From Falsiroseomonas tokyonensis (GTDB lineage Bacteria > Pseudomonadota > Alphaproteobacteria > Acetobacterales > Acetobacteraceae), in NCBI RefSeq assembly GCF_019024325.1, contig NZ_JAFNJS010000012.1:1-64000 (forward strand): a DNA stretch of 64,000 bases. Reading direction: 5' to 3'. The notes below the pieces were generated by a model. The model did not search any database. It saw nothing but the letters and a program-made list of their open reading frames with translations, and had not been told where the DNA came from. Positions 49,926 to 59,244 of this stretch are shown piece after piece. A program made the translations under genes and the position numbers. Numbering within the stretch: position 1 is the first letter of the stretch; each line of letters begins with the position of its first letter.

Positions 49926-50120
49926 TTCCATGGACCGGTCCGCCGACCGATCCAGGGCGTGAGTACCGCCCGGCGCCTATGCGACGGGGCCGAGGAAGGC
50001 GGATGGTTCCGCCCTGCATTGAGGGCGGCCCAGGGCGGTCACGCGACAGGGCCATGGGTGCAAGGGGCGGTGCGTTAGACTGCCCTGAACCGGCAAAGCT
50101 CGCATGACGCCGGACAGCAG

Positions 50121-50150
50121 AAAGCCCTGGCCGGGGACGGTCAGGGCTTT
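50121..50150. terminator. Hairpin between convergent genes
   Basis: AAAGCCCTG (50121-50129) pairs with CAGGGCTTT (50142-50150) around a 12-base loop; a T follows on the plus side and A-rich bases on the other. It lies between the ends of the Wzc-like gene and the Wza-like gene, so it can stop both transcripts. Confidence 0.75.
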
Positions 50151-50184
50151 TCCGCCGGGCGGACGGACCGGTTGCCGTCGCCGG

Positions 50185-50796
50185 TCAGAGAGTGCGCTCG
50201 AAGACGTTCACGACATCGCCGGGCAGCAGCAGGGACTGGCGGGTGCCGCGAAATTCGCGCGCGCGGCCATCCTCCGTGATCCGGGAGATCCCGACGTAGT
50301 CGGTCACCGCGCGGTAGTTGAAGCCGCCGACCACCGCGACCGCGGAGAGCACGGTCATCCCCGGCTGGTACGGCGTCTGCCCGCCGCGTTCGACCATGCC
50401 GAGGACGAAGATCGGACGGTAGGTGACGACCTCGACCGCGACGGAAGGCTCGTTGTACAGCTCGCGCTGGATCATCGCCTGTTCGATGGCGGTGGCCGCC
50501 TGTTCGGTCGTGCGGCCCGCGATCGGGATGGAGCCGACCATCGGCATGGCGATGGCCCCCGTGTCGCTCACCCGGAACTCGCGGGTCAGCTCCGGATCAT
50601 TGGCCACGATGACGCGCAGCTGATCGCCCGGCCCGAGCCGGTAGGCGCCGCCCGTATGTTCGGACAGGATCGGCAGGTTGGCACCCGGAGAGGTGCACGC
50701 CGAGAGCAGGCCCGCCAGAACCGGCGCCGCCAGCAAGACATGCCGGCGTCCAGGCATGGCCTGGTTTCGGATATCTATTTGTGGAGTATATGTCAT
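50185..50796 (-). CDS. Wza-like polysaccharide export lipoprotein
   Basis: 203 residues. Lipoprotein signal with lipobox LLSACTSPG, then the polysaccharide export (poly_export) domain YRLGPGDQLRVIVANDPELTREFRVSDTG and a SLBB-like part PIFVLGMVERGGQTPYQPGM. Shorter than full Wza, so it is the one-domain class that relies on a separate barrel. The outer-membrane barrel gene at 50912 is likely its partner. Confidence 0.9.
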   Translation of the reverse strand: MTYTPQIDIRNQAMPGRRHVLLAAPVLAGLLSACTSPGANLPILSEHTGGAYRLGPGDQLRVIVANDPELTREFRVSDTGAIAMPMVGSIPIAGRTTEQAATAIEQAMIQRELYNEPSVAVEVVTYRPIFVLGMVERGGQTPYQPGMTVLSAVAVVGGFNYRAVTDYVGISRITEDGRAREFRGTRQSLLLPGDVVNVFERTL

Positions 50797-50911
50797 TGCC
50801 AGGACAGCCTCCTGATAAATTTGGGCGCTGCGGGGTATTAGGCAGGACTGAAATATCCAGCCGACCTCCCTTACGGTCTAATAATGGTTTATGGGCCGTC
50901 GAAAAGCAATC

Positions 50912-52267
50912 TTAGATGGCGAGCCGGAGGCGAAGGTGGAACAGGTTTCGATCAAATTCCTGAAATCCCGCCGGCGCATCCAGGCTGCGCACATGGCGGT
51001 AACTTGCGATGACGGAGGCGTTTCGGTTCAATAGCCAGCGCATGGTGACGGTGGCGACGCCTTGCCGCGCGGTCGCATCTGGTTCCTTGTATTCGAGCTG
51101 TTCCGCGCGCAGCTCGCCGCTGAGAATGACGTTGCGCCGCAGCTCGTAATCCGCCTGGAACCGACCGGAGGTGAGCACGTAGCTCACATTGCTGCTGCGC
51201 AGCGATTCCTCGATCGTGCGCTGCGCGCCGATCGTCAGACTGAGAAGCTGCGACGGCAGTAGAACAAGCTGCCCCTCGAAGGCGGGGCCGGAGATGTTGC
51301 GGAGCGCGGGATCGTCGAATTCGCGCCGCCGATAGCCGATGCCGAAGCTGGCATAGACCAGCGAGGTGATGTCGTAGCGCGCACCGGCGAGCACTTCCCA
51401 GGTGAATGAGTCACGGCCCCGCTGGTCGGCCCGATCGTAGGTGATCTCGCTCAGCCGCGTCGTCAGCATCACGCTGCGGCCGGGCAGGAAAGCATAGGAG
51501 GCCCCTGCCTCACCGGTCAGCCTGGTGTAGTCGTTCGCTGCGGCGCTGCCGCCGCGGAAGCCGGGGTCACTCTGTTCCTGGAAGCTGAAGCTGCTGCTTT
51601 CCAGTGCGCCGGTCAGGCTGACGCGATTGAGCGCTGCCACGCCGTTCGCGCGGAACGTCTCCACGTCGTAGCGGAGCGGTCTGGTCAGCGCGCCCTGCTG
51701 CACCTCGAAGCTGGTGATTTCGATGTGGTTGCGCGACCGGCCGTATGCGACGCCGACCGAGGAGGCCCGCCCTATGTCGTAGCGGGCGAAGGCATCCAGG
51801 CTGTAGTCGTTCCAGCCGTAGTCGTCATCGCCGAAGTAGCGGCGCGTGGCCTGTGAGGCGTTCAGGCCGAAGGCGTGCCGGGTCTGGGTGCTGGTGAGGT
51901 TCAGGGTGATCTGTTCCTCGAGGAACGCACTGGACTTGTCGCTGCCGCTGTTGGGCGCCGTGTTGTCGTCGTAGCCGCCGCCGAGGTCGATGGCCGCATC
52001 CAGGCGGAAGCCGGGCAGCCGAACGCCGAGCGGATCATAGGCCGGGCGGGGGCGGGTGAGCACGGTGACGCCCCGGGCCAGTTCCGCCGGGTTGCTTGGC
52101 TGCGCCGCGGCAGGCCCCGCACCCGACAGCACGGCCCCCGCAGAGAGCAGGGCCACGCAGGCACCCCGCAGAGGCACGGCCCCCACAGGTCCAGTGGCGC
52201 GGTTTCCGGGCCGGTCGGCGAGGCGGGGTGGCGGGCGGAAGTCCGGCGGTGGCTGCGTTGCGGTCAT
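50912..52267 (-). CDS. Outer-membrane beta-barrel protein (exopolysaccharide type)
   Basis: 451 residues. N-terminal segment with a hydrophobic export region (VALLSAGAVLSGAGPAAAQ), then alternating strands such as LDAAIDLGGGYDDNTAPNSGS, FARYDIGRASSVGVAYG and a final strand FHLRLRLAI ending in Ile. This is the VpsM/BBP2-like class that forms the outer pore with one-domain export lipoproteins. The first 30 residues may be a start-site overcall; no better start with a ribosome site is obvious. Confidence 0.82.
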   Translation of the reverse strand: MTATQPPPDFRPPPRLADRPGNRATGPVGAVPLRGACVALLSAGAVLSGAGPAAAQPSNPAELARGVTVLTRPRPAYDPLGVRLPGFRLDAAIDLGGGYDDNTAPNSGSDKSSAFLEEQITLNLTSTQTRHAFGLNASQATRRYFGDDDYGWNDYSLDAFARYDIGRASSVGVAYGRSRNHIEITSFEVQQGALTRPLRYDVETFRANGVAALNRVSLTGALESSSFSFQEQSDPGFRGGSAAANDYTRLTGEAGASYAFLPGRSVMLTTRLSEITYDRADQRGRDSFTWEVLAGARYDITSLVYASFGIGYRRREFDDPALRNISGPAFEGQLVLLPSQLLSLTIGAQRTIEESLRSSNVSYVLTSGRFQADYELRRNVILSGELRAEQLEYKEPDATARQGVATVTMRWLLNRNASVIASYRHVRSLDAPAGFQEFDRNLFHLRLRLAI

Positions 52268-52894
52268 GCGCGAGCTCCCGTGAGCGCCTCAATGGTCCTG
52301 CACCACGGCGGTCGAGGTCAGGATCCTGCACGGCGCCGTGTCGACGGCGCAATGTTAATGCAAGATGCTAGACCGTCGGCAGCGCTTGCCGATGCGGTTT
52401 TGGAACAAGAACCCGTTACTTTCCCGTTCCGACGCGGCCGGGGCAGCTCCCTGGCCTGTTCTGCGCGCCGAGGCGCGGGGATGTGCGCCAAGTGCCCGAT
52501 GCGGGAGCCTGGACCGGCTCCACATCGGCCGAGCCGTCCAACTCTTCCGGGGCATCCAGCCGTCCCCATCGGGTAGCGCCTGGAAATTGTGAGGGAGGCC
52601 GCCGGGAGCGCGGGTCCCAAACCCGTCGAGAGGCCGGGAAAGATGCACGCGATTGAAGTGGGCTATCGGAAATTTCGTTGTTTTTTCTCTTATGCTTATC
52701 CCGATTCAATGTATTTAAAAATCTATCCAGAAAATTCTCGTTGTCATTTTTTTTGCCACAACTAATATCGATGCGGCAACCATGTCTTAGAGGGAAGGTC
52801 GGCGGCTTCTGAATTAATGTGTCGCGCAAGATAATCAACCCACAAATGTTTCCTGATTTCCGTTGAAGCCGCAGCCAGAGAAAGGATTCGTCTC
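52268..52894. other. Divergent intergenic region with an A+T-rich core
   Basis: 627 bases between the barrel gene and the LuxR gene. From about 52,660 to 52,790 it is very A+T-rich (runs such as TTGTTTTTTCTCTTATG and CATTTTTTTTGCC), unlike everything around. Likely a promoter or silencer-binding area. No gene supported. Confidence 0.6.
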
Positions 52895-53749
52895 ATGAGC
52901 CGTCGAGAAGGTGATGGGCTGGATGCGTCCGGTTCGATCCACACGATTATTATCGACACCCAGCGGCTTTTCCGGGATGCCCTGCGGCGCCTGCTGGAGG
53001 CATCGTCCGTCGACGTTGTCGGCGAGGGTCGTGATGTCGAGGAGGCGCTTCGGTCGATCCCGACCAACACATCGCTCCACCTCGCCATCTGCAGCTTCCT
53101 GTCCGAAGCGGACGCGCTGCGCGATCTTCCTCGCGCCGCCGAGCTTCGCCGGTTTCACCCGGGATTGAAGCTGGTCGTCCTGGCCGACCTGCAACAGCAC
53201 AACATCCTTCTCGGCTCGCTCCAGGCCGGTGTCGAGGCGCTGCTCTCGCGGGATATCTCGAGCGATGTGCTCCAGAGAGCGCTGGAGTTGGTGCAACTTG
53301 GCCAACGCGTGATGCCGGCGGAACTGGTCCAGCTTCTGCGGGACCCTGCCTGCAGGCCGACCTCCAGGACAGCGCAGCAGGAGCCTGCCGTCGCAGCCTC
53401 GGACCTCAGCCGGGCGGCGTCCCTGACGCCGCGCGAGTGCCAGATCCTGCAGTGCCTGATGGACGGGCGCTCCAACAAGGAAATCGCCCGCGACCTCCGG
53501 CTCACCGAGGCGACGGTGAAGGCGCATGTGAAGGCGCTGCTGCGCAAGACCCACATGACCAACAGGACGCAGGCCGCGATCTGGGCGATCACCCACAATT
53601 TCCAGATCAACGACGTTCACGCGCCGGAGCCCTGTCGCGTGAAGGCGCAGCCGGATTTTGCTATGCCGCCGCTGCACATGCTGCCTGCGAATGGCAGCCT
53701 GGTCGGCGGCTCACTGCCGGTCGAGGAAGGGGTGCTGGTCAGGGAGTAG
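52895..53749 (+). CDS. LuxR-type response regulator with atypical receiver
   Basis: 284 residues. The N-terminal 130 residues look like a receiver (IHTIIIDTQRLFRDALRRLLEAS), but the strand that should end in the phospho-Asp reads LHLAICSFLSE, so the acceptor is missing, and the lysine before the last loop is replaced (LLSRDISSDVL). C-terminal HTH: SLTPRECQILQCLMDGRSNKEIARDLRLTEATVKAHVKALLRK. It probably works without phosphorylation. Divergent from the barrel gene and flanking the polysaccharide block, it is a likely regulator of that block. Confidence 0.85.
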   Translation: MSRREGDGLDASGSIHTIIIDTQRLFRDALRRLLEASSVDVVGEGRDVEEALRSIPTNTSLHLAICSFLSEADALRDLPRAAELRRFHPGLKLVVLADLQQHNILLGSLQAGVEALLSRDISSDVLQRALELVQLGQRVMPAELVQLLRDPACRPTSRTAQQEPAVAASDLSRAASLTPRECQILQCLMDGRSNKEIARDLRLTEATVKAHVKALLRKTHMTNRTQAAIWAITHNFQINDVHAPEPCRVKAQPDFAMPPLHMLPANGSLVGGSLPVEEGVLVRE

Positions 53750-53929
53750 GTCTGGCAGGCTCGGCCGAAGGCGAGGCCGGACCGCACCGGCAGTCATTTG
53801 TCCGCGCCCGGATGATCCTGCGCCGGACCATCCGGGGTAGCCCATGGGGGCTGGCTCGGAACCCTTCATAGTCCAAGCTGCAACGCCTCTCGCCACCTAG
53901 CCTCTTCCCGCTGGCGTTCCAAAAGCGCT

Positions 53930-54891
53930 GACTCGTGTCGAAGCAAGGATTGGCAAAAGAGCAGCGCACCGATTTCGGTCGCCGATGTGGCATCGGTGGT
54001 CGAGGATGCGAGCCTGGTGGCGAACGGCAATGTGCTATGGAATGACAGCGACGCCGATGGCGATACGCTCAGCGTCACCGCCGTCAACGGCCAGGCCGCC
54101 GGCGTCGGCGCCACCATCCTCGGCATCTACGGCACGCTGCTGCTCGGCGCCGACGGCCAGTACAGCTACACGCTGGCCAATGACCAGGCGAACGTCCGGG
54201 CGCTGGCCGCGGGGCAGACCGTCACCGAGACGTTCCGCTATACCCTGTCCGACGGCCAGCCGCACTTCGTGCCGCGCCCTTCGCCCTGGCAGAACCTGAT
54301 CAGCCAGTCGCAGGCCTTCGACAACGCTGCGTGGAGCCGCTTTTCCGTGCCCGGAACGCTGCCCGCCGTCGCCGCCCATGTCGCTGCGGATCCCTTCGGC
54401 ACCAATCTCGGCGCCGACCGGCTGGCGCTCGCCGGCATCGCCTCAGGCATCTACTACACGCGGCCGTCACCGGGCAGCACAGCTTCAGCGTCTGGATGCG
54501 CCTGGTCAGTGGCAGCGGCGCGTTCAGCTTCAACTACTACGACGGCGTCGCCAAGGCCCTGCGATCCACCACCGCCACCGGCGAATGGCAGCGCTTCACC
54601 GGGACCCTCGCCGGCAACGTTGCCCTGGTGCACGACTTCAATCAGGCCGCGACGGGCGTTTTCGAGATCTGGGGCGCACAGCTGAACGCCGGTCCCGCCG
54701 CGCAGGACGACCTGCCCACCAGCGGCGCGCCCGCCACCATCACCGACCCCGCACCAACCGAGCTCACCATCGCTTCCACACGGACCATCTCCATCCAGGG
54801 CAACAGCGACAGCACCCTGCTGGACCTCGCCGCCTGTGCATCGCGACGTCTGGCGCCGGCACGCCGAAGCGCGATGCACGACGAGGGCTGA
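53930..54891 (+). pseudogene. Adhesin (VCBS/cadherin-like) fragment, frameshifted
   Basis: Opens with APISVADVASVVEDASLVAN, GNVLWNDSDADGDTLSVTAV and YTLANDQANVRALAAGQTVT, a VCBS/cadherin-like repeat typical of giant RTX adhesins. It continues NLISQSQAFDNAAWSRFSVP, shifts frame near 54470 and goes on HSFSVWMRLVSGSGAFSF, FEIWGAQLNAG, a carbohydrate-binding-like sandwich. Both ends are missing: no signal peptide, no RTX export signal. Confidence 0.7.
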
Positions 54892-54894
54892 ACG

Positions 54895-55908
54895 CTACCC
54901 GCGACCGTAGCGGAAGGCGATCACGCTGGCCGGATGTTCCGAGACGCGGCACTGGTCGCGCGATCGGCTGAGGTTGGCATCAGGGTCGGCAACACCCATC
55001 ACGAAGCGGCCCTCGGGGTTCTGCTCATGGCTCTGCCGCAGCATGGCCAGCATCAGGTACCAGGACGCGCCCTCGTTGTCGGCTGGCGCGGCGCCTTCCA
55101 GGTAGTAGGTATTGCCACCGAAATGAATGCCCGAGAACATGGCCAGTGTCTGGCCACACACCCCGACCGTGGCGATGAAGGCCTGGCGCCGCCAGATCAG
55201 CGCGCGCAGGAAGGCGCGCATCCATTGCCTCGGCATGTTGAACCGTAACTTCTTGCGACGGCACATCGCACCGCGCAGCCGGGTCAGCAGCTGGACCTTG
55301 CCCAGCATGTCGAGGCCTTCGTGGATGGTCAGCACGATGTCCGGATGGCACTGCGCCGCCTTCTTTGCGTTTCGGCGCGCGTTGTTGCTGACGGCGGACA
55401 GGTACTGGTCCCAGCTGGCCCAGCGCGCGAAATCGACCGCCTGCACCGCCAGGCACGCGACATGGTCGATCGACACGCCAGCCAGGTCCCGCAGGTCCTG
55501 GTCGCGGCTGCGCTCAAGGCTCCACGTCGATCCGTATCGGTAGGTCCCCGGTCCGAGCGCGCGGAGCACCGCCGCCATGGCGCCTGTCCAGCAGTCCTGG
55601 TGGCCCGGCAGCAGTTGCAGACTGTCGAGAAACCGGCGGGACCTGGGGCCGATGGCAACGGCGCATTGCCCGATCTTGCTGCACCACGAATCACCGGACC
55701 GGAATACCTCGAAGAGCTCGACGCGGCAGAAGATCCGCCAGAAGCGGATGTGCCCCATCGCGCAGTGATGCGAGGCGCCGCAGCGGCCGGCGAAATCCTC
55801 CCAGTCGCGCACCGAGCTGCTGGCGAGCCGAACCCGCCGGACCGTCACGGCCGGTGCCAGGTCCTCCCGGCGCAACTCCAGGGCCGCAGACCCTGACATG
55901 TGGTTCAT
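54895..55908 (-). CDS. GNAT/FemAB-like (CelD-type) protein
   Basis: 337 residues. The middle contains YLSAVSNNARRNAKKAAQ followed by the TRLRGAMCRRKKLRF and AFIATVGVCGQTLAMFSGIHFGGNTYYLEGAAP segments, the pattern of BioF2-like acetyltransferases (CelD group) involved in polysaccharide biosynthesis. Likely N- or O-acylates a sugar or peptide in the cytoplasm. AGGA upstream of the ATG. The next gene upstream, another acyltransferase, is on the same strand. Confidence 0.72.
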   Translation of the reverse strand: MNHMSGSAALELRREDLAPAVTVRRVRLASSSVRDWEDFAGRCGASHHCAMGHIRFWRIFCRVELFEVFRSGDSWCSKIGQCAVAIGPRSRRFLDSLQLLPGHQDCWTGAMAAVLRALGPGTYRYGSTWSLERSRDQDLRDLAGVSIDHVACLAVQAVDFARWASWDQYLSAVSNNARRNAKKAAQCHPDIVLTIHEGLDMLGKVQLLTRLRGAMCRRKKLRFNMPRQWMRAFLRALIWRRQAFIATVGVCGQTLAMFSGIHFGGNTYYLEGAAPADNEGASWYLMLAMLRQSHEQNPEGRFVMGVADPDANLSRSRDQCRVSEHPASVIAFRYGRG

Positions 55909-55959
55909 CCGGCAGGTCCTTTGCGGGCGATCCTGGCAGCAGGTGCTGCCTGGCCTCGT

Positions 55960-56640
55960 TCAGCCTTCCCTGAATTCCTCGAAGCGCCTGCGCTTCACAA
56001 GGTTGAGGAGGAACCGGTTCTCGGTCCGCACCAGGTACGGTGAGAAGCCGGATTTCCTGCAGCCGCGGAGCGAAGGGACGTTGTCGCGTTCGACGAAGGT
56101 GATGACGTAGCGGCATCCGAGATCGACGGCGCGCTCCGCGATGAGGGCCATGGCCGCGGACATGATGCCGTTGCCGCGATAGGCCACCGGCGTGTAGGCA
56201 TTCTCCAGCAGCGCCTCGTTCTCCTGCAGCACCGGGAACCACTGCGCCGGGAAAAAGGACTGGATCTTCGCATTCTGGCTTGGCCCCATGAGCCACTGGA
56301 AATAGCAGGGCGATCCGGTGGTCTCGTCGACGGCGACGTAGCAGGTCGGGATCGCTGCCTCGTGATGCGCGCGGCGGGTACGGATCTCGACCATCTCCTT
56401 GCGGGCCAGCCCGGGCTGGTTTTCATCCAGCAGCACGGGCAGGTCGGATTCCTCGAAGGCGCGGATCCGGATCGGGATCTTCGCCTTCGGTGCGATCAGC
56501 GGAATCTCCAGGTCGCGGCGCAGCCCCAGGGCCACGCGCTGGTCGTAGATGAGGCCCATGCAGCGTCTGGCGAAGTCGGCGTATCGCCGTTCTGCCAGCA
56601 GTTCCAGCGCCACATTCACGGAGTTCGGTGCCAGTTTCAT
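55960..56640 (-). CDS. GNAT-family N-acetyltransferase
   Basis: 226 residues. GNAT core at about 55-215: IRAFEESDLPVLLDENQPG, YVAVDETTGSPCYFQWLM and acetyl-CoA loop VAYRGNGIMSAAMALIAERAVDLGC (RxxGxG/A type), then the last strand ITFVERDNVPSLRGCRKSGF. An N-terminal 50-residue arm is extra. Substrate unknown; with the adjacent CelD-like gene it probably modifies a polysaccharide building block. Confidence 0.82.
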   Translation of the reverse strand: MKLAPNSVNVALELLAERRYADFARRCMGLIYDQRVALGLRRDLEIPLIAPKAKIPIRIRAFEESDLPVLLDENQPGLARKEMVEIRTRRAHHEAAIPTCYVAVDETTGSPCYFQWLMGPSQNAKIQSFFPAQWFPVLQENEALLENAYTPVAYRGNGIMSAAMALIAERAVDLGCRYVITFVERDNVPSLRGCRKSGFSPYLVRTENRFLLNLVKRRRFEEFREG

Positions 56641-56794
56641 GGTCTCGGTTCCTCCCGCCTTTCGCGGCTGGGCAGCAGCCCGTGCCGCCGCCTGCCACAG
56701 GCGCCGCCGGCCATCATTTTTCGTTGGTGGGAATTTAGTAGGATCTGCGATACCGCCGCGCGAACCACAGCTTGCCCGCGATATTGTAACCGGG

Positions 56795-57580
56795 TCAAAA
56801 TATCTTTGTATCTACCCCGAGTGGAGCAATGCAGCGGTCCTCGCCCGGGTTGAGGAGGCTCACTGGAAGCCTGCCGGTGCCGCGCCAGTCCACGATCGCC
56901 CAGCCGCGCTCGTGCGCCACGCGCCGCAGGGTGGCGGTGGGATCCACCGCGACGGCGCTGCCAGCCGCCGCCAGAAGCGGGATGTCGCTTTCATGGTCGG
57001 AATAGGCGACGAAGTCGCGCGCCGTGGGAAAGCGTTTTGCCAGCAGCGCGCGCACCGCCGCGAGCTTCGGTGCACCGCGCAGGTTGTCGCCATCGAGCGA
57101 TCCCGCCAGCCGGTCCTCCGCGGTCCAGGCGACGCGCGTTGAGACCACGGCATCGAAGCCGAGCCGCGCCGCGATGGGCTCGACATAGAGATCAAGGCTG
57201 GCCGAGGCGAGCAGCAGCGCGTCCCCGGCCTGGCGGTGCCGCTGCATCGCCTGCAGGGCGGCGGGCTTCAGCTCGTGCGCCAGCCTGTGCGCGGCGAAGT
57301 CGGCGGCCAGCGCCGCAAGCGCGCTGCGTGGCCGGCCGCCGAGGATGGCGTCGAGGTAGGCCGCCTTCAGATCGCTGTTGGTGATCGCGCGCAGGCCGAA
57401 GCGTAGCGTGTGCAGCGGCAGCAGCGCGGTGCGCAGCTTCCGTGCCGGCCCCAGGCGTCGCGCGGCCTGCATCAGGAAGACCAGGAACAGGTCGCGCCGC
57501 GAGATCGTTCCGTCCAGGTCGAATACTGCAACGCGCACCGGCGCCTCGCGCCTGCCGCCGTCGCTCATCGCGCCATCCAT
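56795..57580 (-). CDS. HAD-IB-type phosphatase
   Basis: 261 residues from the ATG at 57580, ten bases after GGAG. HAD motifs: VAVFDLDGTISRRD (I), LLLASASLD (II), and AYSDHESDIPLLAAAG (III). It is a SerB-like, single-domain enzyme. Its divergent neighbour at 57743 is a UbiA prenyltransferase; in mycobacteria an analogous pair (UbiA and a phosphatase) makes and dephosphorylates decaprenyl-phosphoribose phosphate, so the same role is plausible here. Confidence 0.85.
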   Translation of the reverse strand: MDGAMSDGGRREAPVRVAVFDLDGTISRRDLFLVFLMQAARRLGPARKLRTALLPLHTLRFGLRAITNSDLKAAYLDAILGGRPRSALAALAADFAAHRLAHELKPAALQAMQRHRQAGDALLLASASLDLYVEPIAARLGFDAVVSTRVAWTAEDRLAGSLDGDNLRGAPKLAAVRALLAKRFPTARDFVAYSDHESDIPLLAAAGSAVAVDPTATLRRVAHERGWAIVDWRGTGRLPVSLLNPGEDRCIAPLGVDTKIF

Positions 57581-57742
57581 CGAACATCCACTCCGCGGTT
57601 GCGGGCGATGATGCGCCGCCATGCGGGACGGGCAGAAGCGCCCAGTTGGACTAGCCCTCCTGAGACAGGCGCCATCCCGAAGAGAAGATGACCCGTACGA
57701 TTCCCCATCGCACTGTCCGGGTGGCATCAGCAGGGTAAAGCC

Positions 57743-58774
57743 ATGAAGCCTTCAGACCGCGACAGTGCCGGCGGCCAAGTGGCCTCCGCCAAGGGCGCGA
57801 CCATGCCTCGGGTGACCGGGGATGCGGTATTCGGCCTGGCCTACCGGCTGCCGGCGCGTACGACGGCAGCGGAGGCCTGGGCGCAGCTGCGGGCGCTGCT
57901 GGAATGCGCGCGGCCCCATCAATGGGCGAAGAACCTGCTGGTTTTCGTGCCGGCGGTGCTGAGCGGCACGATCACCGACGTGAACCGGGTGCTGGCGGTG
58001 GCACTGGCCTTCGTGGCACTTTGCTTGATCGCTTCGGGTACATACCTGCTGAACGATATCCTGGACCGCGAGGATGACCGGCTGCACTGGTCGAAGTGCA
58101 AGCGCCCGCTGCCGTCCGGCCGGCTTTCGGTCGGCGTGGCGATGGTGGCGGCCCCGGTCGCCATCGTGCTTGGCCTGCTGCTGGCGCTGGCGGTGGGCGT
58201 CATGGCCGCCCTGGCGGCGGCCTGCTACCTCGGGATGACGCTCGCCTATTCCCTGGCGTTCAAGCGCATCCCCATCCTCGATGTCAGCGTCCTGGCCGGG
58301 CTGTTCACGCTTCGCCTCGTGCTTGGAATCGCGGCCGCGCAGGTCTTCGCCTCGCCTTGGCTGCTGGTCTTCTCGATGTTCCTGTTCTCCTCGCTATGTT
58401 TCGCCAAGCGGTATGTCGAGCTGGTGCGGGCCGGGCAGCGCGGCACGGCTGCGCTGGCGCATCGCGGCTACAAGGGCGCCGATGGCCCGCTGCTGCTGGT
58501 GCTCGGTCCCTCGGCCGGCATGGGCGCGGTCGTAACGTTGATCCTCTACGTCATCTTCGACGCCTTCCGGCAGACCTTCTACGGCAACACTGCCTGGCTC
58601 TGGGCCTTTCCGCTGATCCTGTTCCTGTGGGTCTCGCGCATCTGGCTGATGGCTGCGCGCGGCGAACTGGATGACGACCCCGTCGCCTTCGCCGTGCGGG
58701 ACGCGCCCAGCATCCTGCTCGGCGCGGTCATGCTCTGCGCCTTCGTGCTGGCCTGGTCCGGCCTGTTCGGATGA
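57743..58774 (+). CDS. UbiA-type prenyltransferase (decaprenyl-phosphoribose synthase class)
   Basis: 343 residues with nine likely helices. First Asp-rich motif YLLNDILDREDDRLHWSKCKRPLPSG and second conserved loop YSLAFKRIPILDV. These match the decaprenyl-phosphate phosphoribosyltransferase branch (CARPHQWAKNLLVFVP) rather than ubiquinone UbiA. It would transfer ribose 5-phosphate from PRPP to a polyprenyl phosphate, feeding pentose-containing glycans. ATGA overlap with the GtrA gene downstream. Confidence 0.88.
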   Translation: MKPSDRDSAGGQVASAKGATMPRVTGDAVFGLAYRLPARTTAAEAWAQLRALLECARPHQWAKNLLVFVPAVLSGTITDVNRVLAVALAFVALCLIASGTYLLNDILDREDDRLHWSKCKRPLPSGRLSVGVAMVAAPVAIVLGLLLALAVGVMAALAAACYLGMTLAYSLAFKRIPILDVSVLAGLFTLRLVLGIAAAQVFASPWLLVFSMFLFSSLCFAKRYVELVRAGQRGTAALAHRGYKGADGPLLLVLGPSAGMGAVVTLILYVIFDAFRQTFYGNTAWLWAFPLILFLWVSRIWLMAARGELDDDPVAFAVRDAPSILLGAVMLCAFVLAWSGLFG

Positions 58775-59223
58775 ACCGCACGGCATGGGGCCTGCTGCGC
58801 GGGCTGCCGCAGCCCGTCCGCTTCCTGCTGGCCGGCGGTGGCGCCGCCGCCGTCAACTGGCTTGTGCGCTTTCCCCTCTCGGCGGTCATGCCCTTCCTCG
58901 CCGCTGTGCTGGTGGCGGCGGTGATCGGGATGCTGGTCGGCTTCGTCCTCTACCGGGGCTTCGTGTTCCCGGCATCGGCGCGTCCGGTGCTGCTGCAGGC
59001 GCGCGACTTCTTCCTGGTCAACCTGCTGACCTCGGGCCTCGTGGCGCTGCTTGCATTGCTGTTCGTCGCGCTGGCCGTGCGGTTCGGCATGGGCACCGTG
59101 CTGGCGGAGGCGGTGGCGCATGCGGGCGCCATCGCTGCCGGTGCGCTGCTGAACTACCTGGGCCACAGCCTCGTCACCTTCGGGCCACGCGGCGCCGGGA
59201 TGCGGGCCTGGCACCGCGTCTGA
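58771..59223 (+). CDS. GtrA-family membrane protein
   Basis: 150 residues, four helices. Features: VRFLLAGGGAAAVNWLVRF, GFVLYRGFVFP and the last helix with LNYLGHSLVTF, the normal GtrA landmarks. GtrA proteins are thought to flip polyprenyl-linked sugars across the inner membrane. Translation coupled to the UbiA-type gene. Confidence 0.88.
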   Translation: MNRTAWGLLRGLPQPVRFLLAGGGAAAVNWLVRFPLSAVMPFLAAVLVAAVIGMLVGFVLYRGFVFPASARPVLLQARDFFLVNLLTSGLVALLALLFVALAVRFGMGTVLAEAVAHAGAIAAGALLNYLGHSLVTFGPRGAGMRAWHRV

Positions 59224-59244
59224 AGCATGAGGAGAAGCCTTGCC

